DNA of 64,000 bases from assembly GCA_000827265.1 (NCBI GenBank), contig KN834754.1:760831-824830 (forward strand). The letters run 5' to 3'. Source of the stretch: Collybiopsis luxurians FD-317 M1 (taxonomy: Eukaryota; Basidiomycota; Agaricomycetes; Agaricales; Omphalotaceae). The translations under genes were made by a program, and so were the position numbers. Shown one piece after another: positions 45,658 to 55,997 of the stretch. The notes under the pieces were generated by a model. That model did not search any database. It saw only the letters and a program-made list of their open reading frames with translations, and was not told the origin of the DNA. The number at the start of each line of letters is the position of its first letter. The stretch's first letter is position 1.

Positions 45658-48640
45658 ATGTCTCCCCCATCCTCCCCACCTCCTCCTCCTCCTCGTCTTC
45701 AACACTCTCCTTCTCTTCCAAATATATGGCAAGTATTTTATTTATTTAATTCATTATTTCTCTTCTATATCTTGAATCTTCTCCAGGTTTCCTTCCCATT
45801 CTCTCCCAGATACAGATATGTCTCTTCAGTCTCAGCCACCCAAATCAAATCTCGTGTCTTTTCGCGACAATCTTCATCCTCGGCCTCGCGTAAAAATAGC
45901 TGCTCAAAAACCTCCAAGGAGACAGCGCATGGAGATCGAGTCTTACAAGCTACTCACTCCGCCACTTACTCCTTCCTCGAGTATTAGAACTAGTACTAGT
46001 CTTGACAGTAGTCCAGACACTCCTTCCGACTCTCCACAATTTACCGCCGGGGATCAAGTGTCAAGATTCTTGCTCGTAAGTAGACTATATACGACATCCG
46101 CTATTCTCTCCCAAATTTTTTTTTAGATCACAAACTGCTCCCCCAGCGTACCTCATGAAGTCGTCAGAAATGCCATTGAAGATTCCATCAATGCTCCCAA
46201 CCTTGCTCGCTATCGCTCAGACGCTGACGCTCCTTCATCTGCCGACGAAGACTCTACAAAGAAGCCCATCAAAGGCTACTTTTTTGGTGCTCTTTCAGAA
46301 TTTGGCCACATATGCCTCGCTTTTCACGACATCAGAGACGCGATTGCTACCAAACAATATTTTGATTCCGACGATAGTGATGATTTTGATCGCCGCATCG
46401 GTCATCCCCAGGAGACGGTAAACAGACAGAGAGTTACTTGTAATTTTTTGTCCATGGATCGAGTCACCACCGTAAGAACACCAGCCCTTCTTTTTTCCCA
46501 CTTTTATCTCATCGTTGCTTTCAGAAATTCGGCAAACACGCCTTTCTTAAATCTATGGATCCCTCCTTCGATATTATTGTTGAAAAAGATCTTGCCGTAG
46601 ACGAGACTCAGGACATCAACGTCGTCGACGGCGAACACCAGGAAGAAAAACCGAATCTTAACATCGAGCTGCTCAAGGCCTTTATTGAAGGCGATCCTGA
46701 AGTTAGGTCATTCTCAGAAATAGATCAAGAAGATTCAGACGTCGTAAGTGAAACTCTTACTCTTTTTTTTTTTATTTATTTATTCAGCCGACCTTCTTTA
46801 GTCTTTCAAGAAATTCCGCATCGAATGCTACGATATCCGATACATCAATTCAATGTACAGGACCCTCGAAGATAAAGTCATTCTTGGGAAGAAGATCAAA
46901 ATTTCCCGTCGCCACGACGAAAACGCGGACCAAAACGATTCGGACTCTGCCCAGACAAAAGTGGACGAAAAGCCAGCCATCATACCATTCCCCATCTTTC
47001 ATGCCACTGGCGAGTCTGCCGAGCTATTTGGTCCCCCGGGTCATCTTTCCCAGACTCGCCAGCCTTTTACTTTTCCTGCCGATGGTTTTGGGACCGACAA
47101 TCCTCGCGTCTTTTTGGAAAATCGTAGCACCGGTTCGCCTCAGATCTTCTACGAGAGCTCTGACAGAACTAACGCTGTCGGTCATCCGCCCCCAGGAATA
47201 CCAATCAAGACTTGGGGCGAAGGATCCATACTATTAGATTCGCAGCGTCATCAGCTAGTACAGAATTACTACAACATGCCGGCGGATGGACACCCTCAGC
47301 ACTTGTTCGAAGTTCCTCATATGCCAGGGTCGGTGATAGGATCATACTTTTCTCCAACTTCCACTCCTCCACCATATCATCATGGGTTCATTCCTCACCC
47401 TCCGGGTACCTTTCATCCCGTTCCAGGAAGTTTTATTCCATTCGACCACGATCCTTCCATGATTCCACAGATTTGGACGGTTGAGGTTGTGAACGGCATT
47501 CCTACCTACGTTCCCTGCGTCCACTTCAATGCTGGCGCTGTCCCTCCGCCGCATGATCCTTACTGGCAGATCTCCAGTAGTGTAGGCCCGTGCTTCTCCC
47601 CAGGGATGCCCCTCATTCCTTATTTTCCTCCTCCTCCTCCTCTACCAGGCGAGCATCAGCAGGTCCCGCAATCCCCCTTTCCAACCAGAGACGGCTCTCC
47701 TCGGCGAAGTGACTCTTCCTCTCCATCTCATATTGTGAAAAATCCTTCGCTTTCAAACTCAGCCGGGAAGAAGGAGCCCTCCGAGCACAATCAGCTCAAT
47801 CTTGCAAAGATCGAAGAAGGACTCGATACTAGGACGACCATTATGATCAAGAACATCCCTAACAAAATGACCGACAGGGACCTGATGGCGTACATTGCCA
47901 AAGTTTGTCCCAAAAAGATTGATTTCCTCTATCTACGTATGGACTTCAAGAACGGTGAGCTAATTTTAGCAATACATACGCGGTCTCCTGATCAAGTTGC
48001 CGTATTTATTCAGGATGCAATGTTGGCAAGTATACTCCGACTTTGTCCGGCGAACAAATATAAAAGTCTCACCGAACATTATGTCAGGTTATGCGTTTGT
48101 CAACTTTATCACCGTTTCCGATCTGCTGAAGTTTGCTAAAATGAGGCTTGGGCAAAAATGGTTAGTTTTTTTTTTCTTTTCAATCCACTAGTTCCTCCAT
48201 ATTGATGGTGGTGGCTGCGATAGGAACATGTTTTCTAGTGAAAAAGTTCTTCAGATGAGCTACGCCAACTACCAGTAAGTTGCTCATATCTCGTCTGATC
48301 TTTCGATTGGTTGAAAACTTTGTTCAGGGGCAAGGAAGCACTCGTTGAAAAGTTTAAAAATTCGTGCATCATGGATGAGCGTGAAGCGTGGCAGCCCAAG
48401 ATATTTTTTTCCGAGCCTGGCCCTCACCAAGGCCTGCCCGAGCCTTTCCCTGCTCCCACTCACCAAAGGCGCAAGGAACGCAGCTCGCACAATCGTGGCG
48501 CTCTTTACGTTCCAGGTAATACCTCACTTCAAGCTCAAAATCTATTGAATGCTCCGTTCAACCCGCGAAGGCACGAATCTGCTGAACCACGAAGCCGTAA
48601 TAATCATCGCCGACAGAGGACCACCACCTCAGGGGAATAA
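45658..48640 (+). CDS. Mei2-like RNA-binding protein with C-terminal RRM
   Basis: Related to fission-yeast Mei2 and plant AML proteins, which bind RNA in meiosis and differentiation. A Pro-rich start (PPSSPPPPPPRLQ) and Ser/Thr-rich region precede weakly conserved RRM-like segments (GYFFGALSEFGHICLAFHDI; FKKFRIECYDIRYINSMYRT). A long Pro/His-rich linker follows. Then comes the diagnostic C-terminal RRM: TRTTIMIKNIPNKMTDRDL, PKKIDFLYLRMDFKNG, CNVGYAFVNF, MFSSEKVLQMSYANYQGK and a basic tail (HQRRKERSS). The reading frame of GYAFVNF requires a GC-AG intron at 48026-48087. The first intron (45729-45786) is probably also GC-AG, unless translation begins at ATG 45818. A pyrimidine-rich tract just upstream fits the promoter. 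Confidence 0.93.
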
Positions 48641-49698
48641 GTGATGCAACCGCTGACCTTTGTTTCTACACATTTCTGTCTAATAATCTTTGCTTTCGTG
48701 GCTCCTTTGACACTCTTACCTATTACATCTACCTCATCTCTAATTCAAAAACTCGTAAAGCTGTCTTTTTCGTTCCCTTCGTTGCTTATCTCCCTGCTTT
48801 GCTAATAATTTGTTGCTCTGTCGTTCGTTTCATCCTTTGCGTTGCTGCTTTTGCTTTCCCATGTTGTTTATGCTTAATGTTGTGCGTCTGTAACAAACGA
48901 AAAAGTTTTTTTTAGCTGTTCCATTTACTTGTATAGTATATCTCGACTTTAAAATTTTGTACGTATCGATTCGCTTTGCCCAAACTTTGGCGAGTATTGA
49001 TCCTACAAAGTGACTTGCTATGGATCCGCATGATTCCGAATGTCATACGTGTCCGAATCTGCCCGCCAGCCTACTTCGTTCGCGGATAAGGAGGAGGCGC
49101 GTTGCTCTTTTGCTTTAGACTCCTAGATCCGCTCAATCTCCGTGTTTTCGGGATGTCATGGAACGGCACTGAGCTCAAGTGAGGGAGCAGGTTGGTGCGT
49201 TGAAAGGATGCTAAGTTCGATTGTTCTGATTACCCCAGAGGTTCCCCACACCTCCAGATCTCCGGATCCTTGATATTCCGGTTGAACACGAATATCGAAT
49301 CGCTCTCTGTCTTTTTTAAATGGACAGCTGTATGGTGGTATATAAAGGTACGGTTTGTTCGGCGCACGCTGTCGTTTCGAAGCCAGAAAAAGCTGAACCA
49401 GATGGACAAGTCAACGGTTCAATCATGACGCAGATTCAGTAGATCAATTGTGTGATTTATACACCAATTTAAAGTCGAAAATTGATTGGTCCTCGATGTC
49501 TTAAGCGAGTAAAACATATATTACGTAAAGACATATGCGCTCTCCGCATATAGTCCAGTTCCTATGTAGCGCTGCAACCGTCGGATTAGTGAATCCTTAT
49601 TCAAAACGTAAATGTCCTCGGCCATATATAAAGGTGAGACTGCTTCTGCCTTTCTGCATTCTTAGCTCATCCCAAGTTTCGCACCTCTGTTTAGTGCT
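48641..49698. other. Long non-coding spacer, Mei2-like 3' flank and FNT promoter
   Basis: These 1058 bp have no supportable ORF or RNA gene. The first 300 bp are pyrimidine-rich and look like 3' untranslated sequence. A palindromic TTACGTAA (49521-49528, Yap/bZIP-like) lies about 170 bp before the FNT start, and TATA-like boxes occur near 49343 and at 49625-49632. Confidence 0.5.
49625..49632 (+). promoter_or_regulatory. TATA-like box upstream of FNT gene
   Basis: TATATAAA lies 67 bp before the inferred FNT start codon at 49699, a suitable core-promoter distance. This rests on motif and position only. Confidence 0.4.
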
Positions 49699-51531
49699 AT
49701 GGACACTAACAATCTTACCCGTATGGCTTGGACTTGTGCCTCTCGTCGTCAGCAAACTGACTTGTACTTTTTTTTCCAGTGAAGCCGGCCTCGGTTGCTG
49801 TGGCCATAGTCGAGAACACGGTCATCAAGCACAACACACCGTATCTAGTGATCTTCGTCAAGGCGGTCAGTTGCCATTCTTTGTTCTTCGACCCATCTTT
49901 GAGCTGATCGTTGGCTCTACATAGTTCCTTGCTGGGGTGATGTTAAGCTTTGGAGGGCTTCTTTCAGAAGTCATATCTGGCGGTGCGACCGGTCTCACCA
50001 GCTCTAACCCGGGCATCGTGAAAATTCTGGGAGGTTTCGTCTTTCCGGTCGGTTTGGTGATGTTAGTCTTGCTCCGGCCTTACAGGAAAGAGGTTTCAGT
50101 TCTGACTAACAGTCATATTCAAGGATCGTACTCAATGGTTACGAGCTTCTCACGAGTAATATGATGGTGCGTGAAAACGCCTTGTTCCTTCCTCTTTCGT
50201 CGACCCTGCCTGAACCGCAAATGCACTAGTACTTTCCAATGGCCGTTTTAGCACGAGCGATACCGTGGTGGAGTTTGGTACGGATACATCGATTTCCGAA
50301 CGGGTATACTGAACTCATCTGACTTGCCGTCTTTCTGATTTTTCCGATATCTATAATCTAGCCTGTGAACTGGATCATCGGTATGGAGGTTTCAAACAGC
50401 CTTGAAGCTAGTGTTGTTTTCTGATACGTTCATTTCCCGTCCATAGTCACATTTGGAAACCTTGTGGGAAGGTCAGTCCCGTACCCCCGTAAGATATTTT
50501 GTTTCAAACGACTGACCCTTCCTGGAAAGTCTCTTCTTCGGCGCTATCTTGGTCAGATGTAAGTGATTTCAGAGGTATGGCTTGTGGTCGCCCAAACTGA
50601 TGCCTCCGTTGCAGACACTGGCATAGTGTCCACTGCGCCATACGATGCTTACATTGTCGAGTTTGCCTTGTAAGTTGTCTTGCTCTGCCAATGTCAAAGT
50701 GGTGGTGACCCATTATCGTGTCATGTAGGAAAAAGGCCGCGGAGCCCGAGTGGCACCAAATCTTTTTGAGGGGAATTGGGTGCAACTGGCTTGTTAGCAT
50801 TGCCGTGTGGGTTAGTGATGAATGTTCAGTTCCGATCGCGCTCTTTTCGCTGAAGCAAATGCAACATATTCTCACAGCAAGCTGCCGGTGCTCGAGACAC
50901 GATTTCCAAGGTACTTCATTCTCGCAACATAACGTCTCTACCTGCCGATATATGCTAAACGTCGGCGTTGCCTAGATATTCGCAATCTGGATTCCAATCT
51001 GGGTATGTCCGCAGTATCCAAATCTGCTCAGGATATCGTTTCTAATATCGCATTCCTTAGATTTTCGTGTCCTGCAGCTACGACCACGGTAAGAACTTCT
51101 TGCAAATCATTGAGTGCCAAGTTTTGATACACATCTCAGTTGTGGCGAATATGTTCTCCGTTCCTCTGGGCATCATGTTTGGAGCTGATGTATGTGGCTT
51201 ACGAATTTCTCAGATCTGCTAACTCAATTGAGAACGCCCGGCATTTTAGCTCACTGCAGCGGAATACATTCGAAAGTATGTCATTATTCCGACTACCGAT
51301 ATACTCCGATACTTATTGTCATTCGGGTCAAATTTCAGATCTCTCATTGCATCGTACATTGGAAACATCGTTGGAGCTTTATTCGTAGGTCTACCCGCCG
51401 TCTATTTCTATCTACGGGATTACAACATCGGCGGACTGCGCGACATCGAGACCGGACAGGGATTGAGCGAGTTCAGGGAGGTCGAGAGGGATGCTGATAG
51501 CGACGACTCGAAAAAGTCGAAACAGCACTGA
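49699..51531 (+). CDS. Formate/nitrite transporter family (FNT) membrane channel
   Basis: A pentameric anion or weak-acid channel of the FocA/NirC family. The first exon MDTNNLT (ending C before gtatgg) splices to LKPASVAVAIVENTVIKHN. Then follow AFLAGVMLSFGGLLSEVI, IVKILGGFVFPVGLVMIVLNGYELLTSN with MM before a gtgcgt donor, YFPMAVLARAIPWWSL, PVNWIIVTFGNLVGSLFFGAI, GIGCNWLVSIAVW (the family signature around the second conserved pore region), IWIPIWIFVSCSYDHVVANMF and the final helix IGNIVGALFVGLPAVYFYL. Six helices with internal pseudo-symmetry can be followed. A charged cytosolic tail ends the protein. About ten short exons. The substrate (formate, nitrite or another monovalent anion) cannot be told from sequence, and no nitrate-assimilation genes lie beside it. 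Confidence 0.93.
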
Positions 51532-51949
51532 AAAAATTTTCAGGTCCAGCGCAGTCTTTTCTTTAGTATTGTTTTATCGTACTTACTACATATTTACGAG
51601 CTCATATTGACCTGTCGTACGTTCACGCCACACATGTCTGTATTGATCACAGTTAAGGATCCGTTTGAAAGGTCTGGTGGCACCTCACAGCGCTGCTTGC
51701 CGATTTATTGCCAGCGATATGGCAGAATCAAGCAGCTTCTTTCCGAACGCATCCGACAATACATAACTGTTTCTCGTTATCGATCGTGTTGAATTTCATT
51801 GAATCGCGAAAATCAAGATGTTTGAAGCAACAAATTTCCTGCATATGCGGAAGTGGCACTGGCAGACGTGAATGTCTTTTTGGTAAGTCTTTTGAATCAG
51901 ATTCTATCGAGAGAAGACGGGAACCGCGCGACACGTATATGCCTGTTAT
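51532..51949. other. Convergent spacer after FNT gene
   Basis: These 418 bp lie between the convergent ends of the FNT gene and the small orphan gene. Open frames here are short and show no protein-like composition. No other feature was seen. Confidence 0.4.
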
Positions 51950-52627
51950 TCAGTGCAGCCGCATTGTAAGATCTAAGGAACGGTACCGTTCCAGCGTAGC
52001 CCACTCCCCACCAATAGAAAGTTTAGTCTGGATATGTAATCGGAGGTAAGCAGCTTCGAATTGAGCCTCTTCGGGCGTGTCAGGCTAATGGTAAAGATCC
52101 TGATTTGTCGGGGAAGCAATAGGCATGATAACAAAACGGGGACGAGTGCGCCAAATTTCCTCCACTGGAACTGCCTTGGACGCTGATATTGGAAGGGTGG
52201 AGCCGGCGGCGTGAATGAGAGTATGATAATGACCAGACAACGCAGCAAAGACATTGAACGGTGGCAAACCCATTCGATAGTGAAGCTGTTCTAGTTGTGC
52301 ATATGAAGCTTGGACTGAAGGTTCGGAGGATATGTGATACGGGAATACGCAAGTATTTTTTATCCAACATTCGGTGAAGAGGCACGGTGCGGGAAAACTA
52401 TCGGATGGAAGAACAAGAGGTGGCAAGTACGCCGACTGTCAATTCTGGCACCCGTTCTGCCGAGACTTTGTATTCATAGCTCTGGCCTAACCAGATGAGT
52501 CGCGGGTATTCTCACTGCTGCAATTTCCGTCACAAAGACGATTTATCTAGCTTGCGCTGATCACAATCGGAGCAGCAGCTGAGTTCGACACCAACCTTTT
52601 ATGGGGAACCACAGGCCCTCGAGGCAT
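51950..52627 (-). CDS. Small conserved orphan protein (~170 aa), function unknown
   Basis: I do not recognise this family. Reconstruction gives a short first exon (MPRGPVVPHK, 52627 downward), a small second exon (RIPATHL), a long exon with AYLPPLVLPSDSFPAPCLF, EPSVQASYAQLEQLHYRMGL, PPFNVFAALSGHYHTLIHAAG and VEEIWRTRPRF, and a last exon with EEAQFEAAYLRLHIQTKLS and WATLERYRSLDLTMRLH. The fitting of four exons across in-frame stops, each with standard splice sites, argues for a real gene. The basic start could be a weak mitochondrial signal. No catalytic motif is visible. The first acceptor (gtgag) is weak, so the N-terminus is the least certain part. Confidence 0.6.
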
Positions 52628-52912
52628 GTCAGGAAAATGATTAAAATGTGACACGACCATAATTCAATTCAAAGTAATGTATCTCGAGATACCAAGGAAC
52701 GTTCACAACGGAGATCTGAGCAGAACGGTACAAACAGATAGAGCCTAGAAAGACTAGTTCAGGTTTGCAGACTGGACAATGACCCAAATGAAGAAATCAG
52801 AACAGTGCACGCAGCTGAAAAAAAAGTTCAAGCTAATCGATACATCCGATACATCCGAGACACTAGATCAGGTCAAAGCAGCTTCTATCTTCCAAAACAG
52901 GACACAATCGTT

Positions 52913-54237
52913 TCAAGCGCCGGCTACCCAAGAGGCAATTTCCTTGAGCGTGTTGGTTCGCTCCGGTTCAAAGAACGGCAAAGCGACCCAGTCATGAACT
53001 GCACCCGCGGGAGAGTAAAATCTAACTTTACCCTCATTTGGTCGGATGCCATTGTCCTCGCCGAGATCTTTCACCATCTTGTCTCTGAGGGAGGAAATCA
53101 TATCGAAAAAGACTTCACCGCCGCCAGCAGCAATAAAAGTTCGCGGGAATCCCTTGAAGTTAATCTTCATGGCAGGATTTCTGGACGCAGGCGATATCAT
53201 GGGATTTGTTTCTGCAGCACCGAGACCATGGGGCCCAACGAAGGCCCCAACGGCGCGGAAATAAGAGCCTATATCGGTGAGGCCTATGTAATCAGTGATC
53301 GTATTCTTTACCCAGGAGGAATGGGGATCGGCGACTTGGGGACCAAGGTCTGCCCATGGTGAGAGTAAAATGAGTGCGCCGGGAGGTGCAGGGAGACCAG
53401 AATTTGGGTGCTCGACGAGATAGCGTGTTAATGCGAGGGCCAGGTTACCTCCGGCACTGTCACCTTCGACAATAATATCTGCGGGATCGAATCCGACAAT
53501 TTTGACGAGATAAATGTACCCTGCCAGGGCGTCAATTAAGGCCGCAGGGAAAGAATTCTGAGCTTCAGCACCGGAGCCCGAGCTAAGCCTGTATTCGCAA
53601 GAAAAGACGCGATGGACAGTTGTGATATGTTGGATGAGACCTCGTGAAATGGATGCCGTAGGGTCCGAGGGATGAGCAGAAAGCGTCACGTAACCCCCTC
53701 CATGCAAATGGTAAACGACCCGCTCTCCAGGCATGGGGGAAGCGTCGACTGGGATAGTGGAGTCCTGTTTATGAATCCAATAGCCTGGTATTCTAACACA
53801 AGTAACTTTTGCGACATTCGCCCATATTTCAAGTTCATCCTTGATGACCTCTGGAGTTGGGGGAATCCAGAGTCCGTTAACATCAACTCCGGGAGTGATA
53901 GCCAGATGATTGGGAGTTGATCTGAAGCCTAACGGTCCTGTTCTAGAAAAGCCGAAAGTCTCAAACCCTTACAAGTTCTTTAGTAGAGGCATACCTTCGG
54001 GTTACTCCAAGTAAGTGCTGCATCAATTTCATTCTAACTACCTTTCCGACGGTCCATTGGGCATTGGGACGCAATGATCTTTTGGACTGCTGAGCGCAAG
54101 TTCAAATGAGTGATGATGGGTACTTACTTTGGAACGGCCAGAACAAACCAAAGAGGAATTCGAACCAAAATGGTGCTGAATAGCTGAAAAGTGAGATACA
54201 AGCCTTTGAAAGGCTGAAGACGTAGCAGCTTGACCAT
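52913..54237 (-). CDS. HSL-type alpha/beta hydrolase (membrane-anchored esterase)
   Basis: A carboxylesterase of the hormone-sensitive-lipase group. The start at 54237 gives a hydrophobic N-terminal segment (LYLTFQLFSTILVRIPLWFV) likely to anchor it in a membrane. Splicing (gtaagt...aaaag, then gtatgc...ctag) leads to SLRPNAQWTVGK, PLGFRSTPNHLAI and RIPGYWIH. The catalytic domain has HLHGGGYV (oxyanion hole), IIVEGDSAGGNLALAL (nucleophile Ser), FIAAGGGEVFFD (acid Asp) and AVHDW (His). All catalytic elements are present. An in-frame TGA lies just upstream of the ATG, fixing the start. That ATG shares the CCATGG at 54234-54239 with the start codon of the opposite-strand EMI1-like gene. Confidence 0.92.
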
Positions 54238-54707
54238 GGTGGAAACTGAACCTACTCAACCGTTGACATTGACCGGGAGCGGTAAAGAAACGGACCGGAG
54301 TGATTCCGTCTTTTCCTTCATGTCAAATCCTGAATTCGAAAAAGTAGTACAGCAGGAACAGGCGTATCTTCGCCTTGTTCATCCAACGCCGGAAGAAACA
54401 CCAACTTGTATCAATCTTCTTGACACGTTTCTTTCCTGCCATGGTGCGGACAGTTTTAATGACCCGAAAACAAAAAATTTGCAATCTCACGCTCGAAACA
54501 GCTATACGATCTCAAGTAAAGTCTTTCTACAGATACGGAGAGAGGAGCCATTGCAGTCAGAAGCTAGAGGATTTCAAGTTTTGTCTTGGTCTTACGCGAA
54601 TGGAACCAGAGGAAAGACGAGAAGCGTGGCTGCGTAGACGGGCTGAATGGTGGGCCAACCGACGCCTGGGTAAAAGCAGCGAAGATGTGTGGGAGATGAG
54701 AAGGTAA
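54236..54707 (+). CDS. EMI1-like (DUF3128) twin-CX9C protein
   Basis: A small protein of the family that includes yeast Emi1 (early meiotic induction). Two exons: the first runs from MVETEPTQPLTL to SCH; a gtgcgg...aacag intron then leads to AIRSQVKSFYRYGERSHC. The cysteines form two CX9C pairs, CINLLDTFLSC and CSQKLEDFKFC, with the YRYG between them characteristic of DUF3128. A basic-rich helical tail (EERREAWLRRRAEWWAN) ends it. Twin-CX9C proteins are typical MIA40 clients in the mitochondrial intermembrane space, and a MIA40 gene lies 5 kb away. An in-frame ATG at 54320 (MSNPEFEKV) is an alternative start. Confidence 0.85.
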
Positions 54708-54804
54708 GGAATTTGTAGATTCAGTGAAGAAAATAATTTAAGAATATACAGTGAATCTAGAGAAGGATTTCCAAAAATATTGAAGGAGAAGGAGATGATG
54801 AATA

Positions 54805-54828
54805 CTACTATGGTTGTTAGGGATCTTG
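54805..54828 (+). repeat. Left terminal inverted repeat
   Basis: This 24-bp arm is the perfect inverse complement of 55885-55908. The motif agggatcttg recurs near 54985 inside the element. Confidence 0.8.
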
Positions 54829-55194
54829 TGTTTTTTGAAAAATCATGAATACTGCTGGAAATACTTACCGGATTCGAAATCTAAGTAGACAGCTGAATTC
54901 GCAGTGCTTTAAAACCTCTAGACCCAACTCTTTGTGGGTTTCCAGGCAGCACTGCAAGTGTCGGGCAATGACCGAGCAAAAACAGGGATCTTGCACTCCG
55001 TTGTAACGGGGTTGTCACGGTGAAGCCGCTGGTCGGCAATCTGGCAGAGTCTGGCATAGACGGCAGTTCAGCGCAGAGAACTAGTCTATCGTTTCGGTGA
55101 GGTTTCAAAAATCATCTTAATCTTTGTACTGAGTTTAAGCCTACACAGAAAAGATTTTTATTATGAAAACTTGTGGGTAGACACGGTGTGAAAA

Positions 55195-55287
55195 GGAGAG
55201 CTTGAACTGGCGGCAGCTCGGTTCATACTGCCGAGCTACGGCATGAACCTTCTGTCACACTGGGGCATCCTTTCGATTTTCTTCATT
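55195..55287. repeat. 93-bp direct repeat, copy 1, left of N gap
   Basis: This 93-bp sequence is identical to 55473-55565 and abuts the N run directly. It contains a small hairpin (AGCTCGG...CCGAGCT). Confidence 0.95.
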
Positions 55288-55472
55288 NNNNNNNNNNNNN
55301 NNNNNNNNNNNNNNNNNNNNNNNNNNNNNNNNNNNNNNNNNNNNNNNNNNNNNNNNNNNNNNNNNNNNNNNNNNNNNNNNNNNNNNNNNNNNNNNNNNNN
55401 NNNNNNNNNNNNNNNNNNNNNNNNNNNNNNNNNNNNNNNNNNNNNNNNNNNNNNNNNNNNNNNNNNNNNNNN
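55288..55472. other. Assembly gap (185 N)
   Basis: Undetermined bases. Both edges carry the same 93-bp sequence, suggesting overlapping contig ends or a tandem repeat that was not resolved. Confidence 0.99.
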
Positions 55473-55565
55473 GGAGAGCTTGAACTGGCGGCAGCTCGGT
55501 TCATACTGCCGAGCTACGGCATGAACCTTCTGTCACACTGGGGCATCCTTTCGATTTTCTTCATT
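55473..55565. repeat. 93-bp direct repeat, copy 2, right of N gap
   Basis: An exact copy of 55195-55287, in the same orientation, beginning at the first base after the gap. Confidence 0.95.
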
Positions 55566-55884
55566 TGTTAAAGGCTCAAATCAAGACAGACCGCTAAAAA
55601 AATTAGGAGAGAGATTCCAAAGACCCTTCTCAGCTTCTATGTCTACTTCTTTGTGATACTGGTAATTGTATTTTTACTGTTCCTGACGATTTTTGTAGAA
55701 TCACGCTCCAAATTTTACCTAGTTCTCATCTGGCATTTACTTTTCCCCTCGAAATTTCTTACTCCTAGTAGATGATACAGTAAAATAGCAACGAAATAAT
55801 ATGCCTATAAAATATAAAAGGCGGAGAGTGTCTCAAACTCTCAGAATCGAGGATTTTTCAAAAAGTACAAGTTCCCTGTTGATG

Positions 55885-55908
55885 CAAGATCCCTAACAAC
55901 CATAGTAG
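55885..55908 (-). repeat. Right terminal inverted repeat
   Basis: This is the perfect inverse complement of 54805-54828. It ends 89 bp before the MCM2 start codon. Confidence 0.8.
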
Positions 55909-55955
55909 TACTGTTGTTTAATGTTGTATATACACCCAAATACAATTAAGCGCCT

Positions 55956-55965
55956 AAACGCGAAA
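55956..55965. promoter_or_regulatory. MBF/E2F-like site before MCM2
   Basis: AAACGCGAAA contains ACGCGAAA, the inverse complement of TTTCGCGT, which matches fungal MBF (ACGCG) and E2F-like (TTTCGCG) motifs that drive G1/S genes. It lies 33 bp before the MCM2 ATG. Binding is inferred from motif and gene function. Confidence 0.45.
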
Positions 55966-55997
55966 TTCAAAGTCCGACTCCTTTACCCTTTACCATC

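Larger units (their letters stand above)
54803..55910. mobile_element. Putative TA-flanked inverted-repeat element (MITE-like), interrupted by an assembly gap
   Basis: A 24-bp sequence, CTACTATGGTTGTTAGGGAT plus CTTG, starts at 54805. Its exact inverse complement ends at 55908. Both copies are flanked by TA. Just inside, a second shared block (TTTTTGAAAAATC) follows on both arms, separated by a ~17-nt insertion on the right arm. Terminal inverted repeats with TA flanks are a hallmark of Tc1/mariner-type elements and their non-autonomous derivatives. TA is self-complementary, so duplication of the target cannot be proven here. No transposase ORF is visible, but 185 bases are N. The element fills most of the spacer between EMI1-like and MCM2. 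Confidence 0.55.

Noticed and set aside
51532..51949. Short ORFs after the FNT gene
   Set aside because: No protein-like composition or splice continuity; treated as spacer.
49699..54707. Nitrate or nitrite assimilation cluster around the FNT gene
   Set aside because: Neighbours are an orphan protein, an esterase and an EMI1-like gene. No nitrate or nitrite reductase or regulator is present.
55243..55524. ORFs running through the N gap
   Set aside because: They consist mostly of undetermined bases and carry no evidence of coding.
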